Shown: piece after piece, positions 53,603 to 63,022 of the stretch
Position numbering within the stretch: the stretch's first letter is position 1
Layout: every line of letters begins with the position of its first letter
Assembly: GCA_937920725.1 (NCBI GenBank)
Contig: CALEUW010000008.1
Location: forward strand, 1 to 64,000
Source of the DNA: UMGS1601 sp900553335
Lineage (GTDB): Bacteria > Bacillota > Clostridia > Oscillospirales > Ruminococcaceae
DNA length: 64,000 bases
Reading direction: 5' to 3'
Translations under genes and position numbers: made by a program
Notes under the pieces: model-generated
The model's input: the letters and a program-made list of their open reading frames with translations, nothing else
What the model was told of the DNA's origin: nothing
Database searches by the model: none

Positions 53603-54469
53603 CTATCTTGTATATTTATCTATATCCCTGTGATTTACTCTGACTCTTGGATGAAGCTCGCTTAAATGCTTTGACATTCTTTCGGCAAAGGTTACGCTTC
53701 TGTGTTTTCCTCCTGTACAGCCAAAAGCCATAATAAGCTGACTTTTTCCCTCTTTCATATAAAGCGGAATTAAAAAATCTATCATGTCGTAAAGTTTCTT
53801 TTCAAGCTCCTTGGCTTCATCAAACTTCATAACATAATCCGAAACCTCTTTGAACAGTCCGGTTTTCTTTCTAAGATCGTCTATATAATACGGATTAGGC
53901 AAACATCTCACGTCAAAAACAAGATCCGCCTCCCGCATCGGTCCGTACTTAAATCCGAAAGAACATACATCTATCTGTATATACTCATCTCCGTTTTCAA
54001 GGAAAATATTTCTTACCTTTTCCTTAAGCTGCGCTGCGGTCATATAAGACGAGTCAATAAAGTAATCTGAAATTCCTTTAACATTTGCAAGCATATCACG
54101 TTCAAGAGCAATTGAGGATAAAATGCTTCCTTTTGATTTATTATATAACGGATGCTTTCTCCTCGTTTCTTTATATCTTGTTTCAATTACCGAATCATCG
54201 GCATCTATGAACAAAACTTTTACTTTTTCTCCATGCTCACGAAGCTCATTTATCGTTCCGTAAAGATCTTTAAAAAAACTTCCTGCCCTGACGTCTGCAA
54301 CAAACGCAACTTTTTCAAAGTTCTGATCGCTTGCGGAGCAAAGAGATGCAAACTTTGTCATAAGCTCCGGCGGCATATTGTCTATACAGTAAAATCCCAG
54401 ATCCTCAAGCGCATTTACTGCCGTTGATTTTCCGGATCCGGATACTCCTGTCAAAACAGTGAATTCCAT
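53603..54469 (-). CDS. rapZ: RapZ/YvcJ nucleotide-binding protein
   Basis: The 288-aa protein has P-loop TGVSGSGKSTA, FYCIDNMPPEL, and the C-terminal FGCTGGKHRSVTFAERM. It binds ATP/GTP and, in other bacteria, small RNAs or UDP-sugars. The start MEFTVLTG was chosen since GAGAGG lies 8 bases upstream; an ATG two codons earlier is too close to it. Confidence 0.94.
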   Translation of the reverse strand: MEFTVLTGVSGSGKSTAVNALEDLGFYCIDNMPPELMTKFASLCSASDQNFEKVAFVADVRAGSFFKDLYGTINELREHGEKVKVLFIDADDSVIETRYKETRRKHPLYNKSKGSILSSIALERDMLANVKGISDYFIDSSYMTAAQLKEKVRNIFLENGDEYIQIDVCSFGFKYGPMREADLVFDVRCLPNPYYIDDLRKKTGLFKEVSDYVMKFDEAKELEKKLYDMIDFLIPLYMKEGKSQLIMAFGCTGGKHRSVTFAERMSKHLSELHPRVRVNHRDIDKYTR

Positions 54470-54494
54470 TTCCATCACCTCTCATAAATACTTG

Positions 54495-55403
54495 TCAATC
54501 CTCAAATCGTTTTATCATAACCTCGCACTCAAGCACCTGTCCGCTGTCCTTTAAAACCTTGTCCTGAACATCGCCTATAAGAGCAGTAACATCTTTAAAT
54601 GTTGCACCGCCGAGGTTAATTACAAATCCGCTGTGTTTCTCTGATACTGCAGCTTTTCCTACAGTATACCCTTTCAGTCCGCTGTCCTCAATAAGCTTTC
54701 CTGCAAAATAACCTTCCGGTCTTTTAAAGGTGGAGCCTGCGCTCGGATATTCAAGAGGCTGTTTAGCTTTTCGTCTTCCCAAAAGGTCGTTCATCTTTTC
54801 TTCAATCTCTCTTCTTGATTTTGATTCATCAAGCCTTAAGTCTGCGGATAATATAACTTCTCCGTTTTTCTGAAAAATGCTGTGTCTATAGGATAGATCC
54901 ATGTCCTTTGCTTTAACTGTTTTTATGTTTCCTTCCATGTCGATTACCTTGCAGGAAACCAAAACATCTTTCATTTCCCCTCCGTATGCGCCGGCATTCA
55001 TAAATACCGCACCACCTACTGTTCCGGGAATTCCATATGCAAACTCAAGTCCCGAAAGTCCGCATTTAAGCGCCGTACTGCAAACGCTCGTAAGCGAAGC
55101 TCCGGATTTTGCACATATAATATTTCCGTCTGATTTTATGTCTGCATATTCATGTCCTATATGAAGAATAACTCCGTTATATCCCTTATCGTCAAACAAA
55201 ATATTAGATCCTCTTCCGAGAATCATATATTTAATCTCAAATCTGTTCAAAGATTTTATAAGCTCGCAAAGTGCATCAGACGAGCTTATTTCAATTAAAA
55301 TTTTCGCTTCTCCTCCAATTTTAAATGTAGTATAATCCTTGAGCATTGCTCCCTTTATTACCTTTTGGCCGTATTTATCTGCAATAGAAATAATTCTTTC
55401 CAT
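54495..55403 (-). CDS. murB: UDP-N-acetylenolpyruvoylglucosamine reductase
   Basis: The 302-aa flavoenzyme has the FAD motifs ILGRGSNILFDDKGYNG and GIPGTVGGAVFMNAGAYGG, then YRHSIFQKN and SAGSTFKRPEG with the active Ser. It makes UDP-MurNAc in wall synthesis. It lacks the extra loop of type I MurB, as usual for type II enzymes. Confidence 0.95.
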   Translation of the reverse strand: MERIISIADKYGQKVIKGAMLKDYTTFKIGGEAKILIEISSSDALCELIKSLNRFEIKYMILGRGSNILFDDKGYNGVILHIGHEYADIKSDGNIICAKSGASLTSVCSTALKCGLSGLEFAYGIPGTVGGAVFMNAGAYGGEMKDVLVSCKVIDMEGNIKTVKAKDMDLSYRHSIFQKNGEVILSADLRLDESKSRREIEEKMNDLLGRRKAKQPLEYPSAGSTFKRPEGYFAGKLIEDSGLKGYTVGKAAVSEKHSGFVINLGGATFKDVTALIGDVQDKVLKDSGQVLECEVMIKRFED

Positions 55404-55417
55404 AACCTAAATCCTTA

Positions 55418-56155
55418 TTAAATGTTAATATCAATTTTGGGCGCTTTGGGGTGATTCTTATTAACTCTGTCAATAATATATTCAAGATTTGTATTGACTA
55501 TCAAATCCTGCGGATATCCCACCTTTTTCACAATCTCCATCGCTGCGCTCAGTTCACCGATTTCATCGCAGTAGTGTGCATCGGAATCGAGGCTTATTTT
55601 AACGTTTTCCTTTTTGCATGCCTCAAGAAATCTGACAGTGTTTTCATATGTGCTTCTTCCCGCTTTGATCGAGGCATTATTGACCTCTGCGATCTTATCG
55701 TATTTAGCAAAGAGCTTCGCTCCCTCACCATAATCAAACATATGACCGCTCGTTGTTAAATGTCCAAACATATCAACAAGCGGATTTTTACAGACATTTT
55801 CTAAGGTTTTAAGATGATCGTCAGGATCTCTCGGCGGATATACAGGATCGTGAAAAGAAGCGACTATCCATTGAAGTCCCTCTATTACATAGCTTACAAC
55901 GTCAAGCTCTCCGTCTGTGTTCATAATGTCCGCTTCAATTCCCCGCAAAACAAAAACACCTTTTACTTTTTGCGATATGGCGTGCTGATTGCCTGCGTGC
56001 CATTCATGAGGAGCATCAGGCATTAAACGGGCATGATCAGTCATAGCTATTACTTTAAGACCTCTTTCAGCAGCTATTTCACAGTTTTCTCTGATAGTTG
56101 AATATGCATGTGTTGACGCAAGCGTATGTGTATGCAAATCTCCGATAATGTTCAT
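55418..56155 (-). CDS. PHP-domain phosphatase (YcdX-like)
   Basis: The 245-aa protein has GDLHTHTLASTHAYST, MTDHARLMP, ASFHDPVYPP, TSGHMFDYG and SLDSDAHYCDEIG, all metal ligands of PHP hydrolases of the YcdX type. The start MNIIGDL was chosen because GAGG lies 8-10 bases upstream; the frame extends 7 codons more. Confidence 0.9.
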   Translation of the reverse strand: MNIIGDLHTHTLASTHAYSTIRENCEIAAERGLKVIAMTDHARLMPDAPHEWHAGNQHAISQKVKGVFVLRGIEADIMNTDGELDVVSYVIEGLQWIVASFHDPVYPPRDPDDHLKTLENVCKNPLVDMFGHLTTSGHMFDYGEGAKLFAKYDKIAEVNNASIKAGRSTYENTVRFLEACKKENVKISLDSDAHYCDEIGELSAAMEIVKKVGYPQDLIVNTNLEYIIDRVNKNHPKAPKIDINI

Positions 56156-56179
56156 GTAATATACCTCTGTTTTCAAAAA

Positions 56180-57139
56180 TCAAAATGTATCCCAGTTCTT
56201 AACTGTATCCTTTGAATCCATCTGAAGTCCAAGATTATCCAAAAGCTCCTGTGCAGCATTGTATCCCATCTTCTTCTGACGGTTGTTCATTGCCGCTACT
56301 TCTAAAATAATAGCCAGATTTCTTCCCGGCTTAACAGGGATCGTAAGGGAAGGAATTTGAAGTCCCAATATGTTGGTATATTCGTTGTCAACACCCATTC
56401 TGTCGTAAATCTTTGTAGGATCCCAAGCTTCGAGTTCAATTACTAAATCAATTTTTTCTGTAACCTTTACTGCTCCCATACCAAACAGACGTCTTGCATT
56501 AATAATACCTATTCCGCGAAGCTCCAAGAAATGCCTTATATTATCCGGTGAAGAACCTACAAGACTCTTGTTCGATACCTTTCTTATCTCAACAGCATCG
56601 TCCGCAACAAGACGGTGTCCTCTTTTAACAAGTTCAATTGCAGTTTCGCTTTTTCCAACTCCCGATTCGCCGACAATAAGAATTCCCTCACCGTAAACCT
56701 CAATTAAAACTCCGTGACGTGTTATTCTCGGTCCAAGCTGCAAATTTAAATAAGCAATAAGACTTGCCACAAATTCAGTTGTACTGTCGTTTGTTCGCAA
56801 AACTGCCACTTTGCAATCCTCAGCACAAGCAAGAATTTCAGGAAAAACATCATGTCCTCTTGCAATCACCAACGCCGGAATTTTTCTTTCAAACAGCTTT
56901 GATATTTTTTGAAATCTGAGTGCAGAACCAATGGATTCAAGATAAGCAAACTCCATATTTCCGCACACTTGAATTCTGCTGGAATTAAAATACTCATAAA
57001 ATCCGGTAAGCTGAAGTCCCGGACGGTTTACATCATTGTCATCTATCAAAATCTCTTTTGGATCTTTCGGTGTATAAATCACCTCCAGCTCAAGCTCATC
57101 AATAATATTCTTTAAAGGTACTGTAAAAACCTCTGCCAT
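56180..57139 (-). CDS. hprK: HPr kinase/phosphorylase
   Basis: The 319-aa protein has P-loop IVGESGVGKSETAIEL, LVADDAVEI and the HprK signature LELRGIGIINARRLFG. It phosphorylates HPr on Ser46 and controls carbon use in Firmicutes. GGAGG precedes the ATG. Confidence 0.95.
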   Translation of the reverse strand: MAEVFTVPLKNIIDELELEVIYTPKDPKEILIDDNDVNRPGLQLTGFYEYFNSSRIQVCGNMEFAYLESIGSALRFQKISKLFERKIPALVIARGHDVFPEILACAEDCKVAVLRTNDSTTEFVASLIAYLNLQLGPRITRHGVLIEVYGEGILIVGESGVGKSETAIELVKRGHRLVADDAVEIRKVSNKSLVGSSPDNIRHFLELRGIGIINARRLFGMGAVKVTEKIDLVIELEAWDPTKIYDRMGVDNEYTNILGLQIPSLTIPVKPGRNLAIILEVAAMNNRQKKMGYNAAQELLDNLGLQMDSKDTVKNWDTF

Positions 57140-57158
57140 AAAATAACCTCCTACCCTA

Positions 57159-58430
57159 TTAAAGCCTTATGTAGCCCTTTTTTCTCATTTCCTCAGCGGC
57201 AAGCATTACACCGAGTCTGCCCGTCGGATATGTTATTCCGCCCTGCAGCCATGCGGCATACGGTTCTCTTATCGGTGCGTCCGCCGAAAGCTCAATAGAC
57301 GCACCCATTGTAAATGCACCTGCCGCCATGATAACCTTACTGTCATACCCAGGCATATCCCATGCTTCAGGAACGGCAAAGCTGTCAACAGGCGAGCCTT
57401 TTTGAATTCCCTGACAAAAAGCAGTCAGATTTTCTTCGTTTTTAAGCAAAATGGAAGCTATTATATCCGTTCTCTTTTCATGCGGTTTAGGAAGAGTTTC
57501 AAATCCAAGAAGCTCAAAGAATCTGCAAGCAAAAACAGACGTCTTCAAAGCTTCGCAAACCGTTTGCGGTGCGAGGAAAAAGCCCAAAAGTATTTCTCTT
57601 GTCATATTAAGAGAACATCCGACTTCCTTTCCCATTCCGACGCAGGTCAGCCTGTCGGCACATAACTCTACCAGATCAGCTTTTCCGGCTATATATCCTC
57701 CCGTCTGTGCAATTCCTCCGCCCGGATTTTTAATAAGCGAACCAATTATCAGATCAGCTCCTACATCGGTAGGCTCTATTTCTTCGGCAAACTCTCCGTA
57801 ACAGTTGTCGACCATAACAATGGCGCTTGGATTACTGTCTTTTGCAGAATGTATTATTTTTCCGATCGTTTTAATATCAAGCGACGGTCTTAAGGAATAT
57901 CCCCTTGATCGTTGAATATAAACGACCTTAGCGTTTTCTGCTTTAAGTTTAATACCCTCATAATCGGGTGTTCCGTTTTCTAAAAGCTCAACTTGATCGT
58001 AGTTTACATTAAAGTCTTTAAGCGAACCCTTGCCTGAAGCTCCGCCTATTCCAATCACCTCTTCAAGAGTATCATACGGCTTTCCTGTGACACACAAAAG
58101 TGTATCTCCCGGTCTTAAAACACCGAAAAGCGCAGTAGAAAGGGCGTGAGTTCCATTTACAAAAGTGTGTCTTACAAGTGCATCCTCAGCTCCTAATGCA
58201 TCTGCAAAAACTCTGTCAGCAGTATCTCTGCCGATATCGCCGTAGCCATAGCCGTTAGTTCCCTTTAAGCAAGCTTCGCTTACTCTGTTTTTTATAAACG
58301 AATAAAGAATCTTTTCCGCATTTATCTTCGCTACTCTGTCAATTTCTAAAAACTGTTCTTTACAAGCTGCCTCTGCTATTTCGGCAAGCTCTCTTATTTT
58401 TTCATCTATTTCAAAGTATCCCTGCATCAA
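57159..58430 (-). CDS. YnbB-type PLP-dependent enzyme (methionine gamma-lyase family)
   Basis: The 423-aa protein has VNGTHALSTALFG, VMVDNCYGEFAEEIEP and SLIKNPGGGIAQTGGYIAG. The Lys in SLIKN is the likely PLP lysine. The family is annotated as aluminium-resistance or cystathionine-lyase-like; the true substrate is unknown. Its ATG overlaps the stop of the GNAT gene by a few bases. Confidence 0.88.
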   Translation of the reverse strand: MMQGYFEIDEKIRELAEIAEAACKEQFLEIDRVAKINAEKILYSFIKNRVSEACLKGTNGYGYGDIGRDTADRVFADALGAEDALVRHTFVNGTHALSTALFGVLRPGDTLLCVTGKPYDTLEEVIGIGGASGKGSLKDFNVNYDQVELLENGTPDYEGIKLKAENAKVVYIQRSRGYSLRPSLDIKTIGKIIHSAKDSNPSAIVMVDNCYGEFAEEIEPTDVGADLIIGSLIKNPGGGIAQTGGYIAGKADLVELCADRLTCVGMGKEVGCSLNMTREILLGFFLAPQTVCEALKTSVFACRFFELLGFETLPKPHEKRTDIIASILLKNEENLTAFCQGIQKGSPVDSFAVPEAWDMPGYDSKVIMAAGAFTMGASIELSADAPIREPYAAWLQGGITYPTGRLGVMLAAEEMRKKGYIRL

Positions 58431-59212
58431 TTTATCTCCTCAAAAGTTTTTCGCTCAAGTACTACATCCTCATTCACAGGCACAAAACCGATCTCCGTAT
58501 AATAACTCACATTATAGTTCCTTGCATAAAGCCTCACCTTGAAGCCGTCTGCATTAAGCTTTTCTCCTATCCAGTATAAAAGCTCTCTTGCATGATGTTT
58601 TCCACGTGCATGAGGAATCGTCGCAACATGCCCTACAAAAGCAATATCGTCAATTAAATACTGAATTGTTGCGCTTGTTACACCCGACAGAATAAAGCTT
58701 TGAGAAAGTCCTCTTCTGATTCTGTGCGAGGTATCTGTTAACCACAAATCTCTGGTTTGCCTGATTATCGGAAAGCTTGTTTGTAATATTTCAAAAACAT
58801 CGTCAAGTCTGGGAGTTTCGTCAACGCAAAGATTTGATATTTTTTCTTTGCAGACAAACTCAAATTCAACTCTCGGAATAGAACTGTAGTCATCTTTTAT
58901 ATGATCATAAAGCTTGTTCGCCAAATCAAGCTCAAGCTCTACCGTCACAGGCTTTGTCATGTTCACCAAAATAGACAGCTCAAAGATATCCTCATCAGTC
59001 AATTCCTTTTCAAAAAACTCTGAAACTACCATTGATGAGTTAAAAACAGATACTATTCCTCTGATTTGTTCATCGTCCTTAATAAGAAAAAACCTGCAAA
59101 AATCATAGTCTGCTTTATATGCCTCAAAATGCGAGCGAATTCTTCTCGAAAAATGATTGCTTTTAAGACTCACAAGAAAGCTTTTGTCTATATTTTTTGT
59201 CTGTGTTATCAT
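58427..59212 (-). CDS. GNAT-family N-acetyltransferase
   Basis: The 261-aa protein is of two-part build. A C-terminal GNAT domain carries HVATIPHARGKHHARELLYW (the acetyl-CoA loop, R-G-K) and YTEIGFVPVNE. The N-terminal half also looks like a degenerate GNAT fold (RFFLIKDDEQIRGIVSVF). The substrate is unknown. Confidence 0.8.
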   Translation of the reverse strand: MITQTKNIDKSFLVSLKSNHFSRRIRSHFEAYKADYDFCRFFLIKDDEQIRGIVSVFNSSMVVSEFFEKELTDEDIFELSILVNMTKPVTVELELDLANKLYDHIKDDYSSIPRVEFEFVCKEKISNLCVDETPRLDDVFEILQTSFPIIRQTRDLWLTDTSHRIRRGLSQSFILSGVTSATIQYLIDDIAFVGHVATIPHARGKHHARELLYWIGEKLNADGFKVRLYARNYNVSYYTEIGFVPVNEDVVLERKTFEEIN

Positions 59213-59217
59213 TAAAT

Positions 59218-60228
59218 TTAAATCCTTTTTATCAGTTCTCTTATCAGTTTATATGAATCTTCAATATCCTTTACGTCTGCAACACTTGAAGGAGAGTGAA
59301 TGTATCTGCACGGAAGCGAAACAGCTATGGTTTTTACTCCACCTGAGGAAGTATGGATCGCTCCGGCATCATTTCCTCCTGCTATCATTGTTTTTGTCTG
59401 ACAATTAACCGATAACTCTTTGGCTGTATTAAATGCAAGATCATAAAGCTCCCTTGAATAAATTGTGGCTCTGTCCATGTATGATACTACAGGACCATTT
59501 CCGAGCAGGCATACCTTTTTCTCTGCCTCTGCACTTGGAATGTCGCTTGCTGTTGTTGCTTCCAAAACAACAGCCACATCGGGATTTACTGTATATGCGG
59601 CAGCTCTTGATCCACGCAAACCTATTTCTTCCTGAACAACAAAGGTGAAATATGCATCATACTCAAGCTCACTTTGCAGCAGCTTTATCATTACGGCACA
59701 GCCAAATCTATCGTCAATTGCTTTTGACATTACTTTACTGCCGCCAAGACTTAAAAAATCCGATTTAAAGTAAACGCTGTCACCAAGCTTTACAAGCTTT
59801 GAAGCTTCTTCCTTGTTCCCTGCTCCTATATCAATACAAAGAGAAGAAAGCTTCGGCGTTTTTTCTCTGCTGTCTTTTGAAATATTATGAACGGCAGCGC
59901 TCCCCACAACACCGTTTATTTCATTTTCACCAACTAAAACTCTTTTTCCCATAACTGCTGACGGCTCAACTCCGCCGACAGACGTAAATTCCAAACTTCC
60001 GTCGTCGTTTATATAGTTTACTATAAACCCAACCTCGTCCATATGAGCTGAAATCATGATCCGCTTATCTGGCGTTTTTTCACCCTTTTTAAAAGCGATT
60101 ATGCTTCCCAGATTGTCAATTTTATATTCGCAAAAATCTTTTATTTGCTCGATTATATAATCTCTTACCTTATCCTCATTGCCTGAAATTCCGTTAATCA
60201 GGCAAAGTTCTTTTAAAAGCTTTATCAT
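59218..60228 (-). CDS. M42-family aminopeptidase
   Basis: The 336-aa protein has SAHMDEVGFIV (metal His), KAIDDRFGCAV (bridging Asp), FVVQEEIGLRGSRAA (Glu pair) and CRYIHSPSSVADVKDIE (C-terminal His). All M42 metal and catalytic positions seem present. It is one of two tandem M42 genes; its start overlaps the stop of the other by 4 bases. Confidence 0.9.
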   Translation of the reverse strand: MIKLLKELCLINGISGNEDKVRDYIIEQIKDFCEYKIDNLGSIIAFKKGEKTPDKRIMISAHMDEVGFIVNYINDDGSLEFTSVGGVEPSAVMGKRVLVGENEINGVVGSAAVHNISKDSREKTPKLSSLCIDIGAGNKEEASKLVKLGDSVYFKSDFLSLGGSKVMSKAIDDRFGCAVMIKLLQSELEYDAYFTFVVQEEIGLRGSRAAAYTVNPDVAVVLEATTASDIPSAEAEKKVCLLGNGPVVSYMDRATIYSRELYDLAFNTAKELSVNCQTKTMIAGGNDAGAIHTSSGGVKTIAVSLPCRYIHSPSSVADVKDIEDSYKLIRELIKRI

Positions 60229-61241
60229 ATTACATCACCCGATTTTAAAAATTCTGAAATAAGAATTGCCGTGTTATCAATATCCGAAAGTGCTATTACC
60301 TCTAAAGGCGTGTGCATATATTTTAGCGGAATAGATACAGTAACAGTTTTAACACCGCCTTTTGATATGCCTATTGCATCGGCGTCTGTTCCCGTTTCTC
60401 CGCTCATTACTTCAATCTGATATGGTATGTCACACTCCTCAGCAGTTTTTATAAGCGAATCCGAAAACGCTTTTGAAAGCGACGGAGCAATCCCGATCAT
60501 AGGGCCTTTCCCCATTTCGCCGCACTTGGTCTTGTCCTCGCCCTTTGAATAAGCAAAGGAAACATCAACCGCTATCGCTAAATCGCATTCAGACCTGAAA
60601 GAAAGCATCTTAGCTCCGCTTTCGCCTGTTTCTTCCTGACACGAAAACGCTATATCTATATTGTACTTGCTTAAATCACCTACAAGCTCAAGTGCATGGA
60701 GAATAACAGCCACTCCCGCTCTGTCGTCAAGTGCCTTTGAAGAAATTCTGTCACCTAAAAGCTCTGTCGGCTCGCCATTAAACAAAACTCTGCTCCCGAG
60801 CGGTATACGCTTTTTTGCCTCATCACCGCTCAGACCTGTGTCAATATAAAGATCGTCATAAGACGGAGCTTTGTCGCTGTCAGTTGACAAATGCGGAGGA
60901 ACTGACGTTATAACTCCCGGAATTTTTTCGTCTTTTAAAATAATCTCCACCTGACTCGCTGGAAGCAATCTTTTATCTATTCCGCCAACAGGCGAAAACT
61001 TTAAAAATCCGTCCTCTGTAATATAGGTCACAATAAAACCGACTTGATCTATATGCGCATCAAGCAAAATTGTCTTTTCCTTTTTATTGTCTATGCTCGC
61101 AAATACGTTTCCGAAGTCATCGACATATACGCTGTCGGTAAGCTTTTTCAGCTCATTATACGCAATGTATGCTGCCGAAAATTCATCTCCGCTCACTCCA
61201 TCGGCGCTGCATAGATCAAACAATACATCCTTTATACTCAT
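60225..61241 (-). CDS. M42-family aminopeptidase, second copy
   Basis: The 338-aa protein is similar in layout to its downstream neighbour: DAHIDQVGFIV, ALDDRAGVAV, SCQEETGESGAKML and YMHTPLEVIALSD. The motifs have diverged, so the pair is an old duplication, perhaps forming mixed dodecamers (inference). Confidence 0.9.
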   Translation of the reverse strand: MSIKDVLFDLCSADGVSGDEFSAAYIAYNELKKLTDSVYVDDFGNVFASIDNKKEKTILLDAHIDQVGFIVTYITEDGFLKFSPVGGIDKRLLPASQVEIILKDEKIPGVITSVPPHLSTDSDKAPSYDDLYIDTGLSGDEAKKRIPLGSRVLFNGEPTELLGDRISSKALDDRAGVAVILHALELVGDLSKYNIDIAFSCQEETGESGAKMLSFRSECDLAIAVDVSFAYSKGEDKTKCGEMGKGPMIGIAPSLSKAFSDSLIKTAEECDIPYQIEVMSGETGTDADAIGISKGGVKTVTVSIPLKYMHTPLEVIALSDIDNTAILISEFLKSGDVI

Positions 61242-61260
61242 AATATCTTCCTTTAAAAAC

Positions 61261-62679
61261 TTAAAGCTCGTTTACTATCTGTTTGAAATGATTTCCTCTT
61301 TCCTCAAACATTCGGTACATATCAAAGCTTGCACACGCAGGCGAAAGAGAAACTATATCTCCGCTTACAGCATTTTCTCTAGCTGTTCTTACAGCTTCGT
61401 TCATGTCTTTTACATCAATTATCTTTATACCGCTTTCATTAAAGCCATCGCATTCTTCAACCGCCGCTCTTATGGCTTTTGCAGTTTCACCCATGACTAT
61501 CAAAAGCTTTACTTTTTCTAAAATAAGCGGCGCCATAGGAGCAAAAGAAATACCTTTGTCACTTCCGCCCATTATAACGATGAGCTTTCGGTCAAACGAA
61601 TTAAGCCCCGCCATAACCCTTGTAGGACTTGATGCAATAGAATCATTATAATACCGAACGCCTTCAAACTCTCTTACAAACTCTATCCTATGCTCAACTC
61701 CGCCGAATTCTTTAGCGGTTTTGACTATGCTCTCGACGCTGACATCTCCCCATGTAAGCGCAATTGCCGTAAGGAAATTCTCGACATTGTGAATGCCGGG
61801 AATTCTGATATCGTCCTTATGCAGAACCTTAGTCACACTTCCATTGTCATTATAGCACAGCCAGCCGTCTTGGGATAAAAAGCTTCCAGTTTCGGGTATG
61901 CTTTGTCTTGAGAAAAAGCTGAGCTTTCCTCTTACGAGCGGCGCTAAGTTTCTTGTATTTTCATTGTCGTAATTTAAAACTGCCTTTGAAAAAGCGTTCT
62001 GATGATACAAAATATTACACTTTGATTCTATATACTCCTCCATCGTGCCGTGTACATTAAGATGATTAGGGGTGATATTTGTTATCGCAGCAGCATATGG
62101 CGACTCCCTCATCGAAATAAGCTGGAATGAAGAAAGCTCAACCACGGCAACATCGTCCTCTGTGATCTCCTCAATTCGGCTAAGCAATGGTTTTCCTATA
62201 TTTCCTCCGAAAAACACTTTCTTGCCGTCACGCTCAAAAAACTCCTTTACAAGCGTTGTTGTTGTGCTTTTTCCGTCACTTCCCGTAATGGCATATGTTT
62301 TACAAGGACAAAGATCAAAAAATAGCTCCGTTTCGCTTGTTACAATAACGCCTTTTTCTCTTGCCGTTTTTATATCCTGATGATTAAAATACATTCCCGG
62401 TGTTCTGAAAACAATATCTGAATTTAAAACTCCGTTCATGTATTCATCTTTCCCAAGATAAAACTTCGCTCCCATTTTTAAAAACTCTTCATAAATAGCG
62501 GATGAAAACTTGTCCTTATCCGGTACACTTTCATCTCCAAGTGTTTTCGCATCACATACAGACACATCAAAACCCTTTTTTAAAAACAGTCTTATAAGAT
62601 CATTGTGACTTACACCGACTCCGATAAAAGAAATCTTTTTATCTTTTATATAATCAAAAAAAGTACTTACCCTGCTCAT
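61261..62679 (-). CDS. murD: UDP-N-acetylmuramoylalanine-D-glutamate ligase
   Basis: The 472-aa protein has ITGSDGKSTTTTLV (ATP site), ELSSFQL, ITPNHLNVHGTMEEY, FGGVEHRIEFV and YYNDSIASSPTRVMAGL. It adds D-Glu to UDP-MurNAc-Ala. The start MSRVSTFF was chosen because TAGGAG lies 8-9 bases upstream; the frame extends 6 codons more. Confidence 0.93.
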   Translation of the reverse strand: MSRVSTFFDYIKDKKISFIGVGVSHNDLIRLFLKKGFDVSVCDAKTLGDESVPDKDKFSSAIYEEFLKMGAKFYLGKDEYMNGVLNSDIVFRTPGMYFNHQDIKTAREKGVIVTSETELFFDLCPCKTYAITGSDGKSTTTTLVKEFFERDGKKVFFGGNIGKPLLSRIEEITEDDVAVVELSSFQLISMRESPYAAAITNITPNHLNVHGTMEEYIESKCNILYHQNAFSKAVLNYDNENTRNLAPLVRGKLSFFSRQSIPETGSFLSQDGWLCYNDNGSVTKVLHKDDIRIPGIHNVENFLTAIALTWGDVSVESIVKTAKEFGGVEHRIEFVREFEGVRYYNDSIASSPTRVMAGLNSFDRKLIVIMGGSDKGISFAPMAPLILEKVKLLIVMGETAKAIRAAVEECDGFNESGIKIIDVKDMNEAVRTARENAVSGDIVSLSPACASFDMYRMFEERGNHFKQIVNEL

Positions 62680-62922
62680 TAATCTATCTCCTAACATATT
62701 TTAGTCATATATATTCTATTTTATTATATATCATTTTGGGAAAAATAGCAATATTTTTTCGATGCTTTTTTTACGAGAAAAATAGTTTGCTCCGACTCAA
62801 GTTCATCAGTATGATTATTAACGGATTTTTATGGAAAATTTAAAAATAGCTGACCGATAAATCTGCCTTTTTTGTATAAAACATAAATCTCGCAAAAACG
62901 ACAAAAAATTCTACCCCAGCTA

Positions 62923-62951
62923 TTGTATTTAAAACAAAAATAATTTATAAT
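62923..62951 (+). promoter_or_regulatory. Promoter of the potA-like gene
   Basis: TTGTAT (62923-62928), a 17-base spacer and a perfect TATAAT (62946-62951). The remaining part of the gap 62698-63022 is AT-rich; I see no gene in it. Confidence 0.8.
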
Positions 62952-62982
62952 ATTATTGGCGAAGTATCGCTAAATCGGTATC

Positions 62983-62996
62983 TAGGCATATGCCTA
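62983..62996. promoter_or_regulatory. Palindrome in the potA leader
   Basis: TAGGCATATGCCTA is a perfect 14-base palindrome about 30 bases after the -10 box and 26 bases before the start codon, suited as an operator or a small leader hairpin. Confidence 0.5.
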
Positions 62997-63022
62997 AATA
63001 AAATAAGGAGCTGATAGCTAAA

